This document shows, piece by piece, positions 17,059 to 26,517 of a stretch of DNA of 35,025 bases; the first letter of the stretch is position 1, and each line of letters starts with the position of its first letter. Source of the stretch: Dechloromonas sp. (GTDB lineage Bacteria > Pseudomonadota > Gammaproteobacteria > Burkholderiales > Rhodocyclaceae). A model generated the notes under the pieces. That model saw only the letters and a list, made by a program, of their open reading frames with translations. It was not told where the DNA came from and did not search any database. Location of the stretch: assembly GCA_008933675.1 (NCBI GenBank), contig WBUO01000018.1, positions 1 through 35,025 of the forward strand, read 5' to 3'. A program made the translations under genes and the position numbers.

Positions 17059-18969
17059 GTGCTCAAGCTGCAGCCCGCCCGCCTGGAATTCACCGCCGAC
17101 GGCACGCCCTTCTCCGCCGAATTCGGCGATGTCTATCACTCGGTTCATGGCGGCCCCGCCCAGGCCCGCCATGTCTTTCTCGGCGGCAACGATCTGCCGC
17201 AGCGCTGGCAGGGCCGCCAGCGCTTCGTCATCCTCGAGACCGGTTTTGGCCTCGGCCTGAACTTCCTGGCCACCTGGCAGGCCTGGCGCAGCGATCCGCA
17301 ACGTTGCCGGCGCCTGCATTTCGTTTCCCTCGAGAAGCACCCGTTCACCGCCGCCGACCTGGCCATCGCCCACCGTGCCTGGCCGGAGTTCGCCGCCCTC
17401 GCCGAACGTCTGCAGGCACGCTGGCCAGCACTGACGCCGGGCATGCACCGTCTGTACTTCGAAGACGATCAGCTTGTCCTGACACTGGTCTTCGGCGATG
17501 CCACAACGCAACTGCGCGCCATCGATGCCTCGGTGGACGCCTACTACCTGGATGGCTTCTCGCCAGCCAGGAATCCCGAGCTGTGGACTGCGCAGCTGTG
17601 CAAGGGGTTGGCGCGCATGGCCGCCCCCGGCGCAACGCTGGCCACCTGGTCGGTCGCTGGCGAACTGCGCACCGCGCTGGCCGCTGCCGAATTCGATCTG
17701 GAGAAACGGCCGGGCTTCGCCGGCAAGCGGCAAATGCTGGCCGGCCGCTTCCGCTCACGCCGCCCCGAACGCCGTCCGCTACCGGTCGAGCGCCGGGCCA
17801 TCGTCATCGGTGCCGGCATTGCCGGCAGCAGCACGGCGCATCGCCTGGCCAGCGCCGGTTGGCAGGTTAGCGTGCTGGAACAGGCGGCAGCGCCAGCCAC
17901 CGCTGCCTCCAGCAATATCGCCGGCATGCTGCGCCCGCTGCCGAGTGCCGACGACAACCGCTTGTCGCGCCTTACCCGCGCCGGCTTTCTCGCTGCCCGC
18001 AATCTGCTCACCAGCCTCCCCGACGCCCGCTGGTCAGCCTGTGGCGTCCTGCATCTGGCGCGCGAAACCGAGCATGCGGCGCAACAGCGGCGTGCCGTCG
18101 AGCAACTCGGCTGGCCCCCTGAAGTCGTACAGTTCGTCGATGCCGACGAAGCCAGCCGGCGACTGGGCCAGACGGTGAAGATCGGCGGCTGGTGGTTCCC
18201 CGGCGGTGGCTGGGTACAACCGCCTTCAGTCTGCCGGGCAGCGCTGACCGCTTTCCCCGATCACGTTGCCGTCCGCTTCTCGACCAGGGTCGACCGCATC
18301 GAACAGGTTGCCGGTGGCTGGCACGCCCTCGCCGCCGACGGCAGTCTGCTGGCCGAAGCCCCGGTGCTGGTCATGGCCAGCGGTGCCGCGGCCCCGCGCT
18401 TTGCCCAGTTTGCCTGGCTGCCGCAGCGTTCCGGGCGCGGCCAGGTCAGCCACCTGCCGCCAACGGCATCGCCAGCCCTGGAGACGGTGCTGTTCCAGGT
18501 CGGCTACGCCATGCCGGAAGTCGATGGCGTACGCCTGATCGGTGCCTCGCTGTCCTACGAGGATGAGGAAGTTGACGAGCGTGTCGCCGACCACGCCGAC
18601 AACCTCGCCCGCCTGCGCCTGACCTTGCCTGACTTCGCCACCGGCATTGATCCGGCAACGCTCAGCGGCCGGGTCGGTTTCCGCCCGATGTCGCCCGACC
18701 GCCTGCCCATCGTCGGCGCCATGCCGCTGCCAGGAGGCGCGGCCAACCGGCGCCTGCGCGACCTGCCGGTAACCCCCGGCCTCTGGTGCGTCCAGGGCTT
18801 CGGTGCGCGCGGCATCGTCTGGTCGGCACTGATGGCCGATCTGCTGCTCAGTCGCCTGGAAGGCGAACCGCTACCGCTGGAGAACGATCTGGTCGATGCG
18901 CTCAATCCCGGCCGCTTCCTTGTCCGTGGCCAGCCCCCTGAAACCGCCGGCGAGGAGGAATCTTCCTGA
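17059..18969 (+). CDS. mnmC: Bifunctional tRNA 5-methylaminomethyl-2-thiouridine biosynthesis protein MnmC
   Basis: 636 aa from GTG 17059. This start places [12 protein letters not shown] at the position usual for the family; an earlier in-frame TTG (17011) would lie in the hairpin region and adds unconserved residues. MnmC completes the mnm5s2U34 wobble modification of tRNAs. The N-terminal methyltransferase (about 1-230, SAM motif [11 protein letters not shown] and [17 protein letters not shown]) converts nm5U to mnm5U. The C-terminal FAD oxidoreductase (about 245-620, dinucleotide motif [19 protein letters not shown]) removes the carboxymethyl group of cmnm5U. Length compares with 668 aa in E. 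coli. It probably belongs to the lysS transcript. Confidence 0.95.
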   Translation: MLKLQPARLEFTADGTPFSAEFGDVYHSVHGGPAQARHVFLGGNDLPQRWQGRQRFVILETGFGLGLNFLATWQAWRSDPQRCRRLHFVSLEKHPFTAADLAIAHRAWPEFAALAERLQARWPALTPGMHRLYFEDDQLVLTLVFGDATTQLRAIDASVDAYYLDGFSPARNPELWTAQLCKGLARMAAPGATLATWSVAGELRTALAAAEFDLEKRPGFAGKRQMLAGRFRSRRPERRPLPVERRAIVIGAGIAGSSTAHRLASAGWQVSVLEQAAAPATAASSNIAGMLRPLPSADDNRLSRLTRAGFLAARNLLTSLPDARWSACGVLHLARETEHAAQQRRAVEQLGWPPEVVQFVDADEASRRLGQTVKIGGWWFPGGGWVQPPSVCRAALTAFPDHVAVRFSTRVDRIEQVAGGWHALAADGSLLAEAPVLVMASGAAAPRFAQFAWLPQRSGRGQVSHLPPTASPALETVLFQVGYAMPEVDGVRLIGASLSYEDEEVDERVADHADNLARLRLTLPDFATGIDPATLSGRVGFRPMSPDRLPIVGAMPLPGGAANRRLRDLPVTPGLWCVQGFGARGIVWSALMADLLLSRLEGEPLPLENDLVDALNPGRFLVRGQPPETAGEEESS

Positions 18970-18997
18970 AACGGGGCCGCCCGGGTTGCCGCCGTCA

Positions 18998-19039
18998 TTG
19001 ACATGGATCAGCCCATGTAATAAAACCTCCGCCCATAAC
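18998..19039 (+). promoter_or_regulatory. Candidate promoter with FNR/Anr-like box upstream of the 286-aa gene
   Basis: Two readings fit the same DNA. As a sigma-70 promoter: TTGACA (18998-19003) with a 17-nt spacer and TAAAAC (19021-19026). As an FNR-type class II promoter: TTGAC-ATGG-ATCAG (18998-19011, 8 of 10 positions of TTGAT-N4-ATCAA), then 22 nt and CATAAC (19034-19039), which is the expected class II spacing. A further inverted repeat ACATGG-N6-CCATGT (19001-19018) overlaps. Confidence 0.35.
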
Positions 19040-19155
19040 AGGATTCACGATCCGATAACGATGCTGTCCGGTCGACGACACCAGCCTTCCGACGTCTTCC
19101 CGGCCAGACTCCCCGGCGCTGCAAGTCATGCTTTCCATCCAGGAGTCCTGCGTCC

Positions 19156-20016
19156 ATGCTTGGCAAACTCGTCCGTCTGATCCGTTCCAGCAATTCCACC
19201 CCCGCATCCCAACACCCCCTGCTGCCGCGGATTCTGGCCGCTGTCGGCAACGAAATCGGCGAGGCCAAAGGTTTCGCCGAGCAGTTGATCCCGGCTGCCG
19301 AAGCAGCCCTGAACTATTTCGAGAACGAGATCGCCAGCATTCCCGGCTCGCAGGAACTCGCCACCGATCGCCTGGCCGATGGCAGTTCACTGGCCAGTCT
19401 GTTTGCCGACAGCGACGACATCGGTCGCGCCCTGGGCCGCAGCCTGGCCGTCAAGGAAGCCCTGCCGGCATTGATCAAGAGCGGCTGCGACGAGATCCAT
19501 GCCCTGCTCGGCATGCGCCTGAAGAGCACCAACGCTGCAGGCACGGCGATGCCGCCGGTCTTCGCCGACCACACCCTGCGCAGTCTGGCCGGTGATGCCG
19601 GGACCACCCGCGAACTGTTGCGTTTGGCCGCCTTTGACCGTCTGCTGCTGGATTTTGCCGAACACGTGGGCAAGTTGCGACGCAAGGACAGGATGCTGAA
19701 AATCGAATGGGAATGGAACCTGCAGCATGACGCCGCCCGCGTCATGGCGGCCGAACCCCAGGCCGAGTATGTCTACGCGGCCAACGAACTGACGCCCGAG
19801 AATCAGTTGAAGGGGCTGCTGACCTGGCTGTCCACACCAGAGTGCTTCTTCCGCCTGGAGCCGGCCAACGCCTCCGCATCCGGGCAGCCTTCCCTGCCCC
19901 AGCTCCGCTGCAGCGACCGTCGTCACTGGCTGGTCTGCCTGGTGCGCTTCTCCGCTGATGACGCCATCGCCGCCCTCGAGCGGGAAACGCACAACCATCG
20001 CTATATCCTGATCTGA
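19156..20016 (+). CDS. Hypothetical protein, unrecognised
   Basis: 286 aa. ATG 19156 follows AGGAG (19140-19144). No signal peptide, membrane helix or named domain is recognised. The predicted character is a soluble, mostly helical protein: long amphipathic runs in the first two thirds (for example GEAKGFAEQLIPAAEAALNY, and LLLDFAEHVGKLRRKDRMLK near 160-180) and a more mixed C-terminal third with RLEPANASASG and a closing RETHNHRYILI. It is flanked by mnmC and metY on the same strand with its own candidate promoter at 18998-19039, and a hairpin follows the stop. Codon use matches the neighbours, so it is a real gene, but no function is offered. Confidence 0.8.
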   Translation: MLGKLVRLIRSSNSTPASQHPLLPRILAAVGNEIGEAKGFAEQLIPAAEAALNYFENEIASIPGSQELATDRLADGSSLASLFADSDDIGRALGRSLAVKEALPALIKSGCDEIHALLGMRLKSTNAAGTAMPPVFADHTLRSLAGDAGTTRELLRLAAFDRLLLDFAEHVGKLRRKDRMLKIEWEWNLQHDAARVMAAEPQAEYVYAANELTPENQLKGLLTWLSTPECFFRLEPANASASGQPSLPQLRCSDRRHWLVCLVRFSADDAIAALERETHNHRYILI

Positions 20017-20019
20017 GCC

Positions 20020-20037
20020 GCCGACCGCTCGGTCGGC
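20020..20037 (+). terminator. Hairpin after the 286-aa gene (weak terminator candidate)
   Basis: GCCGACC (20020-20026) and GGTCGGC (20031-20037) form a 7-bp stem with a 4-nt loop 3 nt after the stop codon. The following bases (ACAAAC) are not T-rich. A second hairpin, AGCCCG-N5-CGGGCT, lies at 20051-20067. Confidence 0.35.
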
Positions 20038-20074
20038 ACAAACATGCGACAGCCCGCTCGCCGGGCTTCGTGCC

Positions 20075-20083
20075 TGCTAAACT
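20075..20083 (+). promoter_or_regulatory. Candidate extended -10 of the metY promoter
   Basis: TGC-TAAACT (TG at 20075-20076, hexamer 20078-20083) fits an extended -10 and lies 36 nt before the metY start. No convincing -35 is seen. Confidence 0.3.
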
Positions 20084-20119
20084 TCCGCTCCCGATTCAAA
20101 AACAAAGAGAGACACGCGC

Positions 20120-21391
<1,272 letters not shown>

Positions 21392-21441
21392 TCCCGGCGC
21401 AAGCCCAGCGGCAAACCTGACTTGAGACCCGGTCAGAAAAC

Positions 21442-21472
21442 AACAAACCCGGCACCAGGCCGGGTTTGTTTT
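21442..21472. terminator. Strong bidirectional rho-independent terminator after metY
   Basis: AACAAACCCGGC (21442-21453) pairs with GCCGGGTTTGTT (21459-21470) in a perfect 12-bp stem with a 5-nt loop, followed by further T residues. On the minus strand the A-rich left flank supplies a T-rich tail, so it can also end transcription of the convergent 80-aa gene at 21487. Confidence 0.9.
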
Positions 21473-21486
21473 GGGCTAACGCAAAC

Positions 21487-21729
21487 TCAGCCGCCGCCAG
21501 GCAACTCGTCCTCCGGCAGCACCGGCTGCGGGACGCTCATCGCAAAGCAGACCACCGCACAGAAGCCGAAAAACGCCGCGACTGCGAGCAGGCTGGGGGT
21601 CCAGGTATCGGCGAGGCCACGCGTCTGCCACAACCAGACGAAGGCGGCGAATGCCGGCAAGGTCAGCACGGCGCAAACGAGGGACATGGCCAGCGCGAGC
21701 TTCTGACCGGCATGACGGGATTTTCTCAT
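21487..21729 (-). CDS. Small two-helix membrane protein, unknown function
   Basis: 80 aa. The start ATG 21729 overlaps the stop of the upstream secretin-like gene (ATGA, 21726-21729) and has GAGGAA about 6 nt before it. Two hydrophobic helices (about residues 12-33 and 46-66) and a short Pro/Glu-rich C-terminus (PQPVLPEDELPGGG) are visible. No family recognised. The tight coupling suggests it works with, or is at least made together with, the secretin-like protein. The shared bidirectional terminator lies just beyond its stop. Confidence 0.75.
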   Translation of the reverse strand: MRKSRHAGQKLALAMSLVCAVLTLPAFAAFVWLWQTRGLADTWTPSLLAVAAFFGFCAVVCFAMSVPQPVLPEDELPGGG

Positions 21730-22529
21730 TCGACTTCCTCAACTTTCAGCCAGATCGACCGATGATCGCGCACATCGCCAGTACCGATACTGAACGCCCC
21801 GCTATCCCGACTGGTGGCCTGGCGTCCGCTACCGCCGAGCTCGATCCACTCACCGAGGCGACCGGAAACGCTGGTCGCCAGACGTTGCGATTCGACGCCG
21901 CCCGGGTAACGATGATCGCCCCGTTCGGCCTGCTGCGATATCTCCAGCGTCACCCGCTCGCCATTGACGCGCGGTGAGACGTGAAAACCGCTGCCAATAT
22001 CCCGATACACAACGCTTTCGTTGACGACTGCGCCACCGGGCCCGACGAACACCTGACGCATCGGCACAGCCAGTGAACGGCCAATCTGGATGAAGGCACG
22101 TCCGCCATCGACCGTTTGCACCATCTGTCCGGCGTTCTCGTTGCGCGCACTGCGCGTGTCCCAGACACTGGCCCGCACGTCGGCACTCCGCCGGCTACCG
22201 ATCGTCACCTCGCCACTCGCCTGGCCACCACGGGCGCCCTCGTCGCTCTGCCGATCGGTGGCGACGCGGATGATCAGGCGCCGCTGGGGCCGGTCAATGG
22301 CGGCCAGCGCCTGCCTGATCTCCGCCCGGTTACGCGGCGAAGCCTTGAGGAATAGCTGATTGTTCATACCGGTCAGCGTTCCGCCCGGTTCGAGCAACGG
22401 CAACAGCACCGGCAGCACCTCGTCGACGGTCCGGCTGCGCAGTTCGATGATTTCCATCTGCTGGGCACCAAGCAAGCCACACCAGAAAGCAAGGAGAAAA
22501 GTGGACAGGGTTTTCAGGAAACGCTTCAT
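21726..22529 (-). CDS. Solitary secretin-like periplasmic protein (N-domain plus partial secretin core)
   Basis: 267 aa from ATG 22529 (GAGGAG upstream). A Sec signal peptide (about 1-22) is followed by a short secretin N-domain-like region (MEIIELRSRTVDEVLPVLLP to AALAAIDRPQRRLIIRV-like residues, about 24-88). After a polar linker, a region with the pattern of the N-terminal half of the secretin core follows (GRAFIQIGRS, VYRDIGSGFHVSPRVNG, LEISQQ, SVSGRLGEWIELGG; about 140-245). The protein stops soon after, without the C-terminal membrane-gate segments of GspD or PilQ, so it is unlikely to form a conventional outer-membrane channel alone. No pilus or type II secretion gene is nearby. It lies 9 bp after zapE and overlaps the next gene by 4 nt. 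Confidence 0.75.
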   Translation of the reverse strand: MKRFLKTLSTFLLAFWCGLLGAQQMEIIELRSRTVDEVLPVLLPLLEPGGTLTGMNNQLFLKASPRNRAEIRQALAAIDRPQRRLIIRVATDRQSDEGARGGQASGEVTIGSRRSADVRASVWDTRSARNENAGQMVQTVDGGRAFIQIGRSLAVPMRQVFVGPGGAVVNESVVYRDIGSGFHVSPRVNGERVTLEISQQAERGDHRYPGGVESQRLATSVSGRLGEWIELGGSGRQATSRDSGAFSIGTGDVRDHRSIWLKVEEVE

Positions 22530-22538
22530 GGCTGCTCC

Positions 22539-23657
22539 TCAAGGTGCCACGATATGGGCCAGCGCCAGATATTCGCGCGAATTCATCTCGGTCAGGCGGC
22601 TGACCGTGCGCTTGAACTCGCTGGCCTGGGTGCCCTCGGTATACAACTCGTCGGCCGGGCAGTCGGCTGTCGCAATCAGCTTCACCTTGTTGTCGTAGAA
22701 GACATCGACCAGCCAGGTGAAGCGCCGCGCCTCGGAAGCCTGGTGCTGGGTCATGCGTGGAATGTGGGAGAGGAGCACGGTGTGGTAGCCGCGCGAAATC
22801 TCCAGGTAATCGTTCTGCGAACGCGGGCCGCCACACAGGGTACGGAAATCGAACCAGATGACGCCATGACCGCGACGCACGGTCGCAATCTCCCGGCCCA
22901 GGACGTCGATATGACCGCCCTTCTTGCCCTCCTCTCCGGCCACCATGCGGAAATAGTCGAGCATCTTCTTCTCGGCAGCCTCATCGGCCGGATGATGGTA
23001 GATCTCGACCTGTTCCAGCGCCCGCAGGCGGTAGTCAATGCCGGAATCGACCTCGAAAACATCCAGGTGCTTCTTCAGCAGCGCGATGGTCGGCAGGAAA
23101 CTTTCCCTGTGCAGGCCGTTCGGGTAGAGCATGTCCGGCGGATAGTTGGAAGTCATGACGACGATCACGCCATTGGCGAACAGGCCATCCATCAGGCGGC
23201 CGAGGATCATCGCATCGGCAATGTCGGAAACGTGGAACTCGTCGAAACAGAGCAGGCGCACCTCCTTGGCAATATCGGCGGCCAGTTTCAGCATCGGGTC
23301 GGACTCGCCCTTGTATTTCTCCAGATCGCGATGGATCTGCTGCATGAAGGAATGGAAATGCAGGCGCTTCTTGCGCCGGTAGGGCACCGAATCGTAGAAG
23401 CAATCCATCAGGAAGCTCTTGCCACGGCCGACGCCGCCCCAGAAATACACGCCTTTCGGCGGCTTCGGCGGATTGAGCAAACGCTTCAGCGTACTGCCCC
23501 GATCGACCTTGAAATACAGCAGGTTGGTATACAGCGCCTGCAGGGCATTGGCCGCCGTCATCTGGGCGGCATCGGCGATATAGCCGCGAACATCGAGCAA
23601 CTGCCGGTAGGCGTCGAGCATGCCTTGGGCGGCGACATTGAGTTTTCTGTGTGGCAT
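22539..23657 (-). CDS. zapE: Cell division protein ZapE (AFG1-like ATPase)
   Basis: 372 aa. P-loop ATPase of the AFG1/ZapE family, a cytoplasmic protein that in E. coli interacts with FtsZ at the division ring and is important under low oxygen or stress. Walker A is GGVGRGKSFLMD (about residues 74-85) and Walker B is LLCFDEFHV (about 134-142); VVMTSNYPPDMLYPNGL is a further family stretch (sensor region). Length agrees with E. coli ZapE (375 aa). The start ATG 23657 has only a weak Shine-Dalgarno sequence. A strong terminator separates it from lpd upstream, so it probably has its own promoter in 23658-23694 and leads a three-gene operon with the two genes that follow. Confidence 0.93.
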   Translation of the reverse strand: MPHRKLNVAAQGMLDAYRQLLDVRGYIADAAQMTAANALQALYTNLLYFKVDRGSTLKRLLNPPKPPKGVYFWGGVGRGKSFLMDCFYDSVPYRRKKRLHFHSFMQQIHRDLEKYKGESDPMLKLAADIAKEVRLLCFDEFHVSDIADAMILGRLMDGLFANGVIVVMTSNYPPDMLYPNGLHRESFLPTIALLKKHLDVFEVDSGIDYRLRALEQVEIYHHPADEAAEKKMLDYFRMVAGEEGKKGGHIDVLGREIATVRRGHGVIWFDFRTLCGGPRSQNDYLEISRGYHTVLLSHIPRMTQHQASEARRFTWLVDVFYDNKVKLIATADCPADELYTEGTQASEFKRTVSRLTEMNSREYLALAHIVAP

Positions 23658-23693
23658 CGGGGCGAAGCGTCAGGGGGAAAGGCGTATTCTGCC

Positions 23694-23731
23694 AAATAAA
23701 AAAGGCGGGTGCGTTGCCGCAACCCGCCTTT
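23694..23731 (-). terminator. Rho-independent terminator of lpd
   Basis: On the minus strand AAAGGCGGGT (23731-23722) pairs with ACCCGCCTTT (23710-23701) in a 10-bp stem with an inner GCG/CGC extension, followed by a run of T (A-rich 23694-23703 on the plus strand). It begins 20 bp after the lpd stop. Confidence 0.9.
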
Positions 23732-23751
23732 GGCGAACGAGACGTTGCTGC

Positions 23752-25176
23752 TTAGAAGTGCAGCGGGCGTTTGTCGCAGGCCAGCGCCGCTTCGTGCACC
23801 GCTTCCGACAGCGTCGGGTGAGCATGGCAGATGCGTGCCAGATCTTCCGAGGCACCACCGAACTCCATCGCCACGACGGCTTCGGAAATCAGTTCGGAAG
23901 CATTCGGGCCAATGATGTGCACGCCGAGGATGCGGTCGGTCTGCGCGCAGGCCAGCATCTTGACGAAGCCGGTCGGGTCGCCCATCCCCAGTGCCCGGCC
24001 GTTGGCCAGGAACGGAATCTTGCCGACCTTGTACGCGACACCATCAGCTTTCAGTTGCTGCTCGCTCTTGCCGACCCAGGCGATTTCCGGGGCGGTGTAG
24101 ATGACGCCCGGGATGGTGTCGAAGTTGCAGTGACCGGCCTGGCCGGCGATCAGCTCGGCGACCATGACGCCTTCTTCCATCGCCTTGTGGGCCAGCATCG
24201 GGCCGCGCACCACGTCACCGACGGCCCAGACACCCGGCAGGTTGGTCTTGCAGTGGCCATCGACCTCGATCATGCCGCGCTCGTTGAGCTTGAGGCCGAC
24301 CGCGTCGGCATTCAGGCCATCGGTGTTGGGGATGCGGCCGATGGAGACGATCAGGCGGTCGGCATCGAGCTTCTCGGCCTTGCCGTCCTTGCTTTCGTAG
24401 GCAATGGAAACGCCCTTCTTGGTCGTCTTGATCTCGCCGATCTTGACGCCGGTCTGGATGTTCAGGCCCTGCTTGTTGAACAGCTTGAGCGCTTCCTTGG
24501 CGATGTCCTGGTCAGCGAACGCCAGGAAATCCGGCATTGCTTCGAGGACGGTCACTTCGGAACCGAGACGGCGCCAGACCGAGCCCATTTCCAGGCCGAT
24601 CACGCCGGCGCCGATGATGGCCAGCTTCTTGGGCACGGATTCCTGATCCAGCGCCCCTTCGTTGTCCATGACGATCTTCTGGTCGACCGGCACGTTCGGC
24701 AGATGGCGCGGCTTCGAGCCGGTAGCGACGATGACCTGCTTGGCCAGCACGTCCTCGCCGCCGACCTTGACCTTCCAGAAGTCGCCTTCCTTGGCGACGA
24801 AGGAGCCGTGACCCGGGATCATCGTGACCTTGTTCTTCTTGAACAGGCCCTTGATGCCGGAAGTCAGCTGATTAACGACGCCGTCCTTGCGCGCCTTCAT
24901 GACCGGCACGTCGATGGTCGGCTTCGACACCTTGATGCCCTGGCCGGCAAACGTATGCGCGGCCTCTTCGAACAGGTGCGAGGTGTGCAGCAGGGCCTTG
25001 GACGGGATGCAGCCCACGTTCAGGCAGGTGCCGCCGAGGCGCGGTTCGCCCTTGGGATCGGCATAGGGATTGGATTCGCAGCAGGCGGTCGAGAAGCCCA
25101 GTTGCGCGGCGCGGATCGCCGCCACATAACCGCCGGGGCCACCACCGATGACGAGCACGTCGAATTGCTTGGACAT
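23752..25176 (-). CDS. lpd: Dihydrolipoyl dehydrogenase (E3 of 2-oxoglutarate dehydrogenase)
   Basis: 474 aa from ATG 25176 (AGAGAGG about 5 nt upstream). It re-oxidises dihydrolipoamide on the E2 subunit, passing electrons through FAD and a redox disulfide to NAD+. Seen: FAD motif [12 protein letters not shown], redox pair in [17 protein letters not shown] (about residues 49-65), NAD motif [15 protein letters not shown] (about 187-201), second FAD motif [18 protein letters not shown], and the catalytic His-Glu in [13 protein letters not shown] near the C-terminus. It is downstream of odhB, 76 bp away, with a hairpin between them, and is followed by a strong terminator. Confidence 0.97.
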   Translation of the reverse strand: MSKQFDVLVIGGGPGGYVAAIRAAQLGFSTACCESNPYADPKGEPRLGGTCLNVGCIPSKALLHTSHLFEEAAHTFAGQGIKVSKPTIDVPVMKARKDGVVNQLTSGIKGLFKKNKVTMIPGHGSFVAKEGDFWKVKVGGEDVLAKQVIVATGSKPRHLPNVPVDQKIVMDNEGALDQESVPKKLAIIGAGVIGLEMGSVWRRLGSEVTVLEAMPDFLAFADQDIAKEALKLFNKQGLNIQTGVKIGEIKTTKKGVSIAYESKDGKAEKLDADRLIVSIGRIPNTDGLNADAVGLKLNERGMIEVDGHCKTNLPGVWAVGDVVRGPMLAHKAMEEGVMVAELIAGQAGHCNFDTIPGVIYTAPEIAWVGKSEQQLKADGVAYKVGKIPFLANGRALGMGDPTGFVKMLACAQTDRILGVHIIGPNASELISEAVVAMEFGGASEDLARICHAHPTLSEAVHEAALACDKRPLHF

Positions 25177-25205
25177 TTGTTACCTCTCTTGTTCTTTAGA
25201 TGTGC

Positions 25206-25240
25206 AAAGGCGCCAGCGCCCGGTCTGGGACACTGGCGCC
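25206..25240 (-). terminator. Hairpin between odhB and lpd (attenuator or partial terminator)
   Basis: On the minus strand GGCGCCAG (25240-25233) and CTGGCGCC (25216-25209) are perfect 8-bp arms with a 16-nt loop that can pair further (CCC/GGG), followed by only three T residues. It could lower expression of lpd relative to odhB or stabilise the odhB 3' end. Confidence 0.5.
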
Positions 25241-25252
25241 GGCGAACGTCAG

Positions 25253-26494
25253 TTAGACGCCGAGCAGCAGGCGGGACGGGTCTTCCAGCGCTTCCTTCAT
25301 GGTCACCAGACCGAGCACGGCCTCGCGGCCGTCGATGATGCGGTGATCGTAGGACATCGCCAGGTAGTTCATCGGGCGCACCACCACCTGACCATTCTCG
25401 ACCACGGCGCGATCCTTGGTGGCATGAATACCGAGGATCGCCGACTGTGGCGGGTTGATGATCGGGGTGGACATCATCGAACCGAAGATGCCGCCATTGG
25501 AGATCGAGAAAGTACCACCGGTCAGGTCTTCGATGGACAGCTTGCCATCCTTGGCCTTGTTGCCGAACTCGGCGATCTTCTTCTCGATGTCGGCGATCGA
25601 CATCTGGTCGGCGTTACGGATGATCGGCACGACCAGACCGCGCGGCGAGCCGACGGCAATACCGATGTCGATGTAGCCGTGGTAGACGATGTCGTTACCG
25701 TCTACAGAAGCATTCAGGATCGGGAACTTCTGCAGCGCGGCACAGGCGGCCTTGACGAAGAAACCCATGAAGCCGAGGCGGACGCCGTGCGTCTTCTCGA
25801 ACTTCTCGCCGTACTGCTTGCGCAGGGCCATGACCGGAGCCATGTTGACTTCGTTGAACGTGGTCAGGATGGCATTGGTGGCTTGCGATTCGAGCAGGCG
25901 CTCGGCAATGCGGGCACGCAGGCGGGTCATCGGCACGCGCTCTTCCGTGCGGTCGGCAAGGGCGACACCGGACGGCGGCACCGGCAAAGAGGTCGTCGCC
26001 GACTTGGCGGCGACAACCGGGCCGGCCGCGGCTGCCGGCTTGGCTTTGGCAGCGACGGCATCTTCCTTGGTAACGCGACCGCCGCGCCCCGAACCCGCGA
26101 CGTCCGCAGCAGCAATGCCCTTCTCGTCGAGGATCTTGCGGGCCGACGGGCTGGCCGTACCGGCCGGCGCAGCGGCAGCCGGGGCCGGAGTGGCCACCGG
26201 CGCGACAGCAGCCTTCGGTGCTTCGGCAGCCGGGGCGACGGCACCGGCAGTGGCAGCGGTGTCGATCTTGGCGATCAACTCGCCGGAAACGACGGTCTCG
26301 CCATCACCCTTGATGATCTCGACGAGCACGCCGGCAGCCGGGGCAGGCACTTCGAGAACGACCTTGTCGGTTTCAATGTCGATCAGCACTTCGTCACGGG
26401 CAACGGCTTCGCCGATCTTCTTTTTCCAGGATGCGAGGGTGCCTTCGGCTACGGACTCGGAAAGCTGGGGAACTTGAACTTCGATAATGCTCAT
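25253..26494 (-). CDS. sucB: Dihydrolipoyllysine succinyltransferase (E2 of 2-oxoglutarate dehydrogenase)
   Basis: 413 aa from ATG 26494 (GGAG upstream); also called odhB. It transfers the succinyl group from lipoamide to CoA and forms the core of the 2-oxoglutarate dehydrogenase complex. Seen: one N-terminal lipoyl domain with the lipoylated lysine in [11 protein letters not shown] (about Lys43), an Ala/Pro-rich flexible linker, a peripheral-subunit-binding domain ([18 protein letters not shown], about 115-150), a second Ala-rich linker, and the catalytic domain with [12 protein letters not shown] near the C-terminus (catalytic His and Asp). It begins 23 bp after odhA and is likely co-transcribed with it. 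Confidence 0.97.
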   Translation of the reverse strand: MSIIEVQVPQLSESVAEGTLASWKKKIGEAVARDEVLIDIETDKVVLEVPAPAAGVLVEIIKGDGETVVSGELIAKIDTAATAGAVAPAAEAPKAAVAPVATPAPAAAAPAGTASPSARKILDEKGIAAADVAGSGRGGRVTKEDAVAAKAKPAAAAGPVVAAKSATTSLPVPPSGVALADRTEERVPMTRLRARIAERLLESQATNAILTTFNEVNMAPVMALRKQYGEKFEKTHGVRLGFMGFFVKAACAALQKFPILNASVDGNDIVYHGYIDIGIAVGSPRGLVVPIIRNADQMSIADIEKKIAEFGNKAKDGKLSIEDLTGGTFSISNGGIFGSMMSTPIINPPQSAILGIHATKDRAVVENGQVVVRPMNYLAMSYDHRIIDGREAVLGLVTMKEALEDPSRLLLGV

Positions 26495-26517
26495 GGTGAC
26501 TCCACTCTGCTGTTTTA

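Noticed and set aside
20017-20119. Possible SAM or SAH riboswitch before metY
   Set aside because: The gap is only 103 bp, its two hairpins are simple, and a candidate -10 lies downstream of them, leaving too short a leader.
23620-25338. 572-codon plus-strand open frame
   Set aside because: Antisense to lpd; composition matches a shadow frame.
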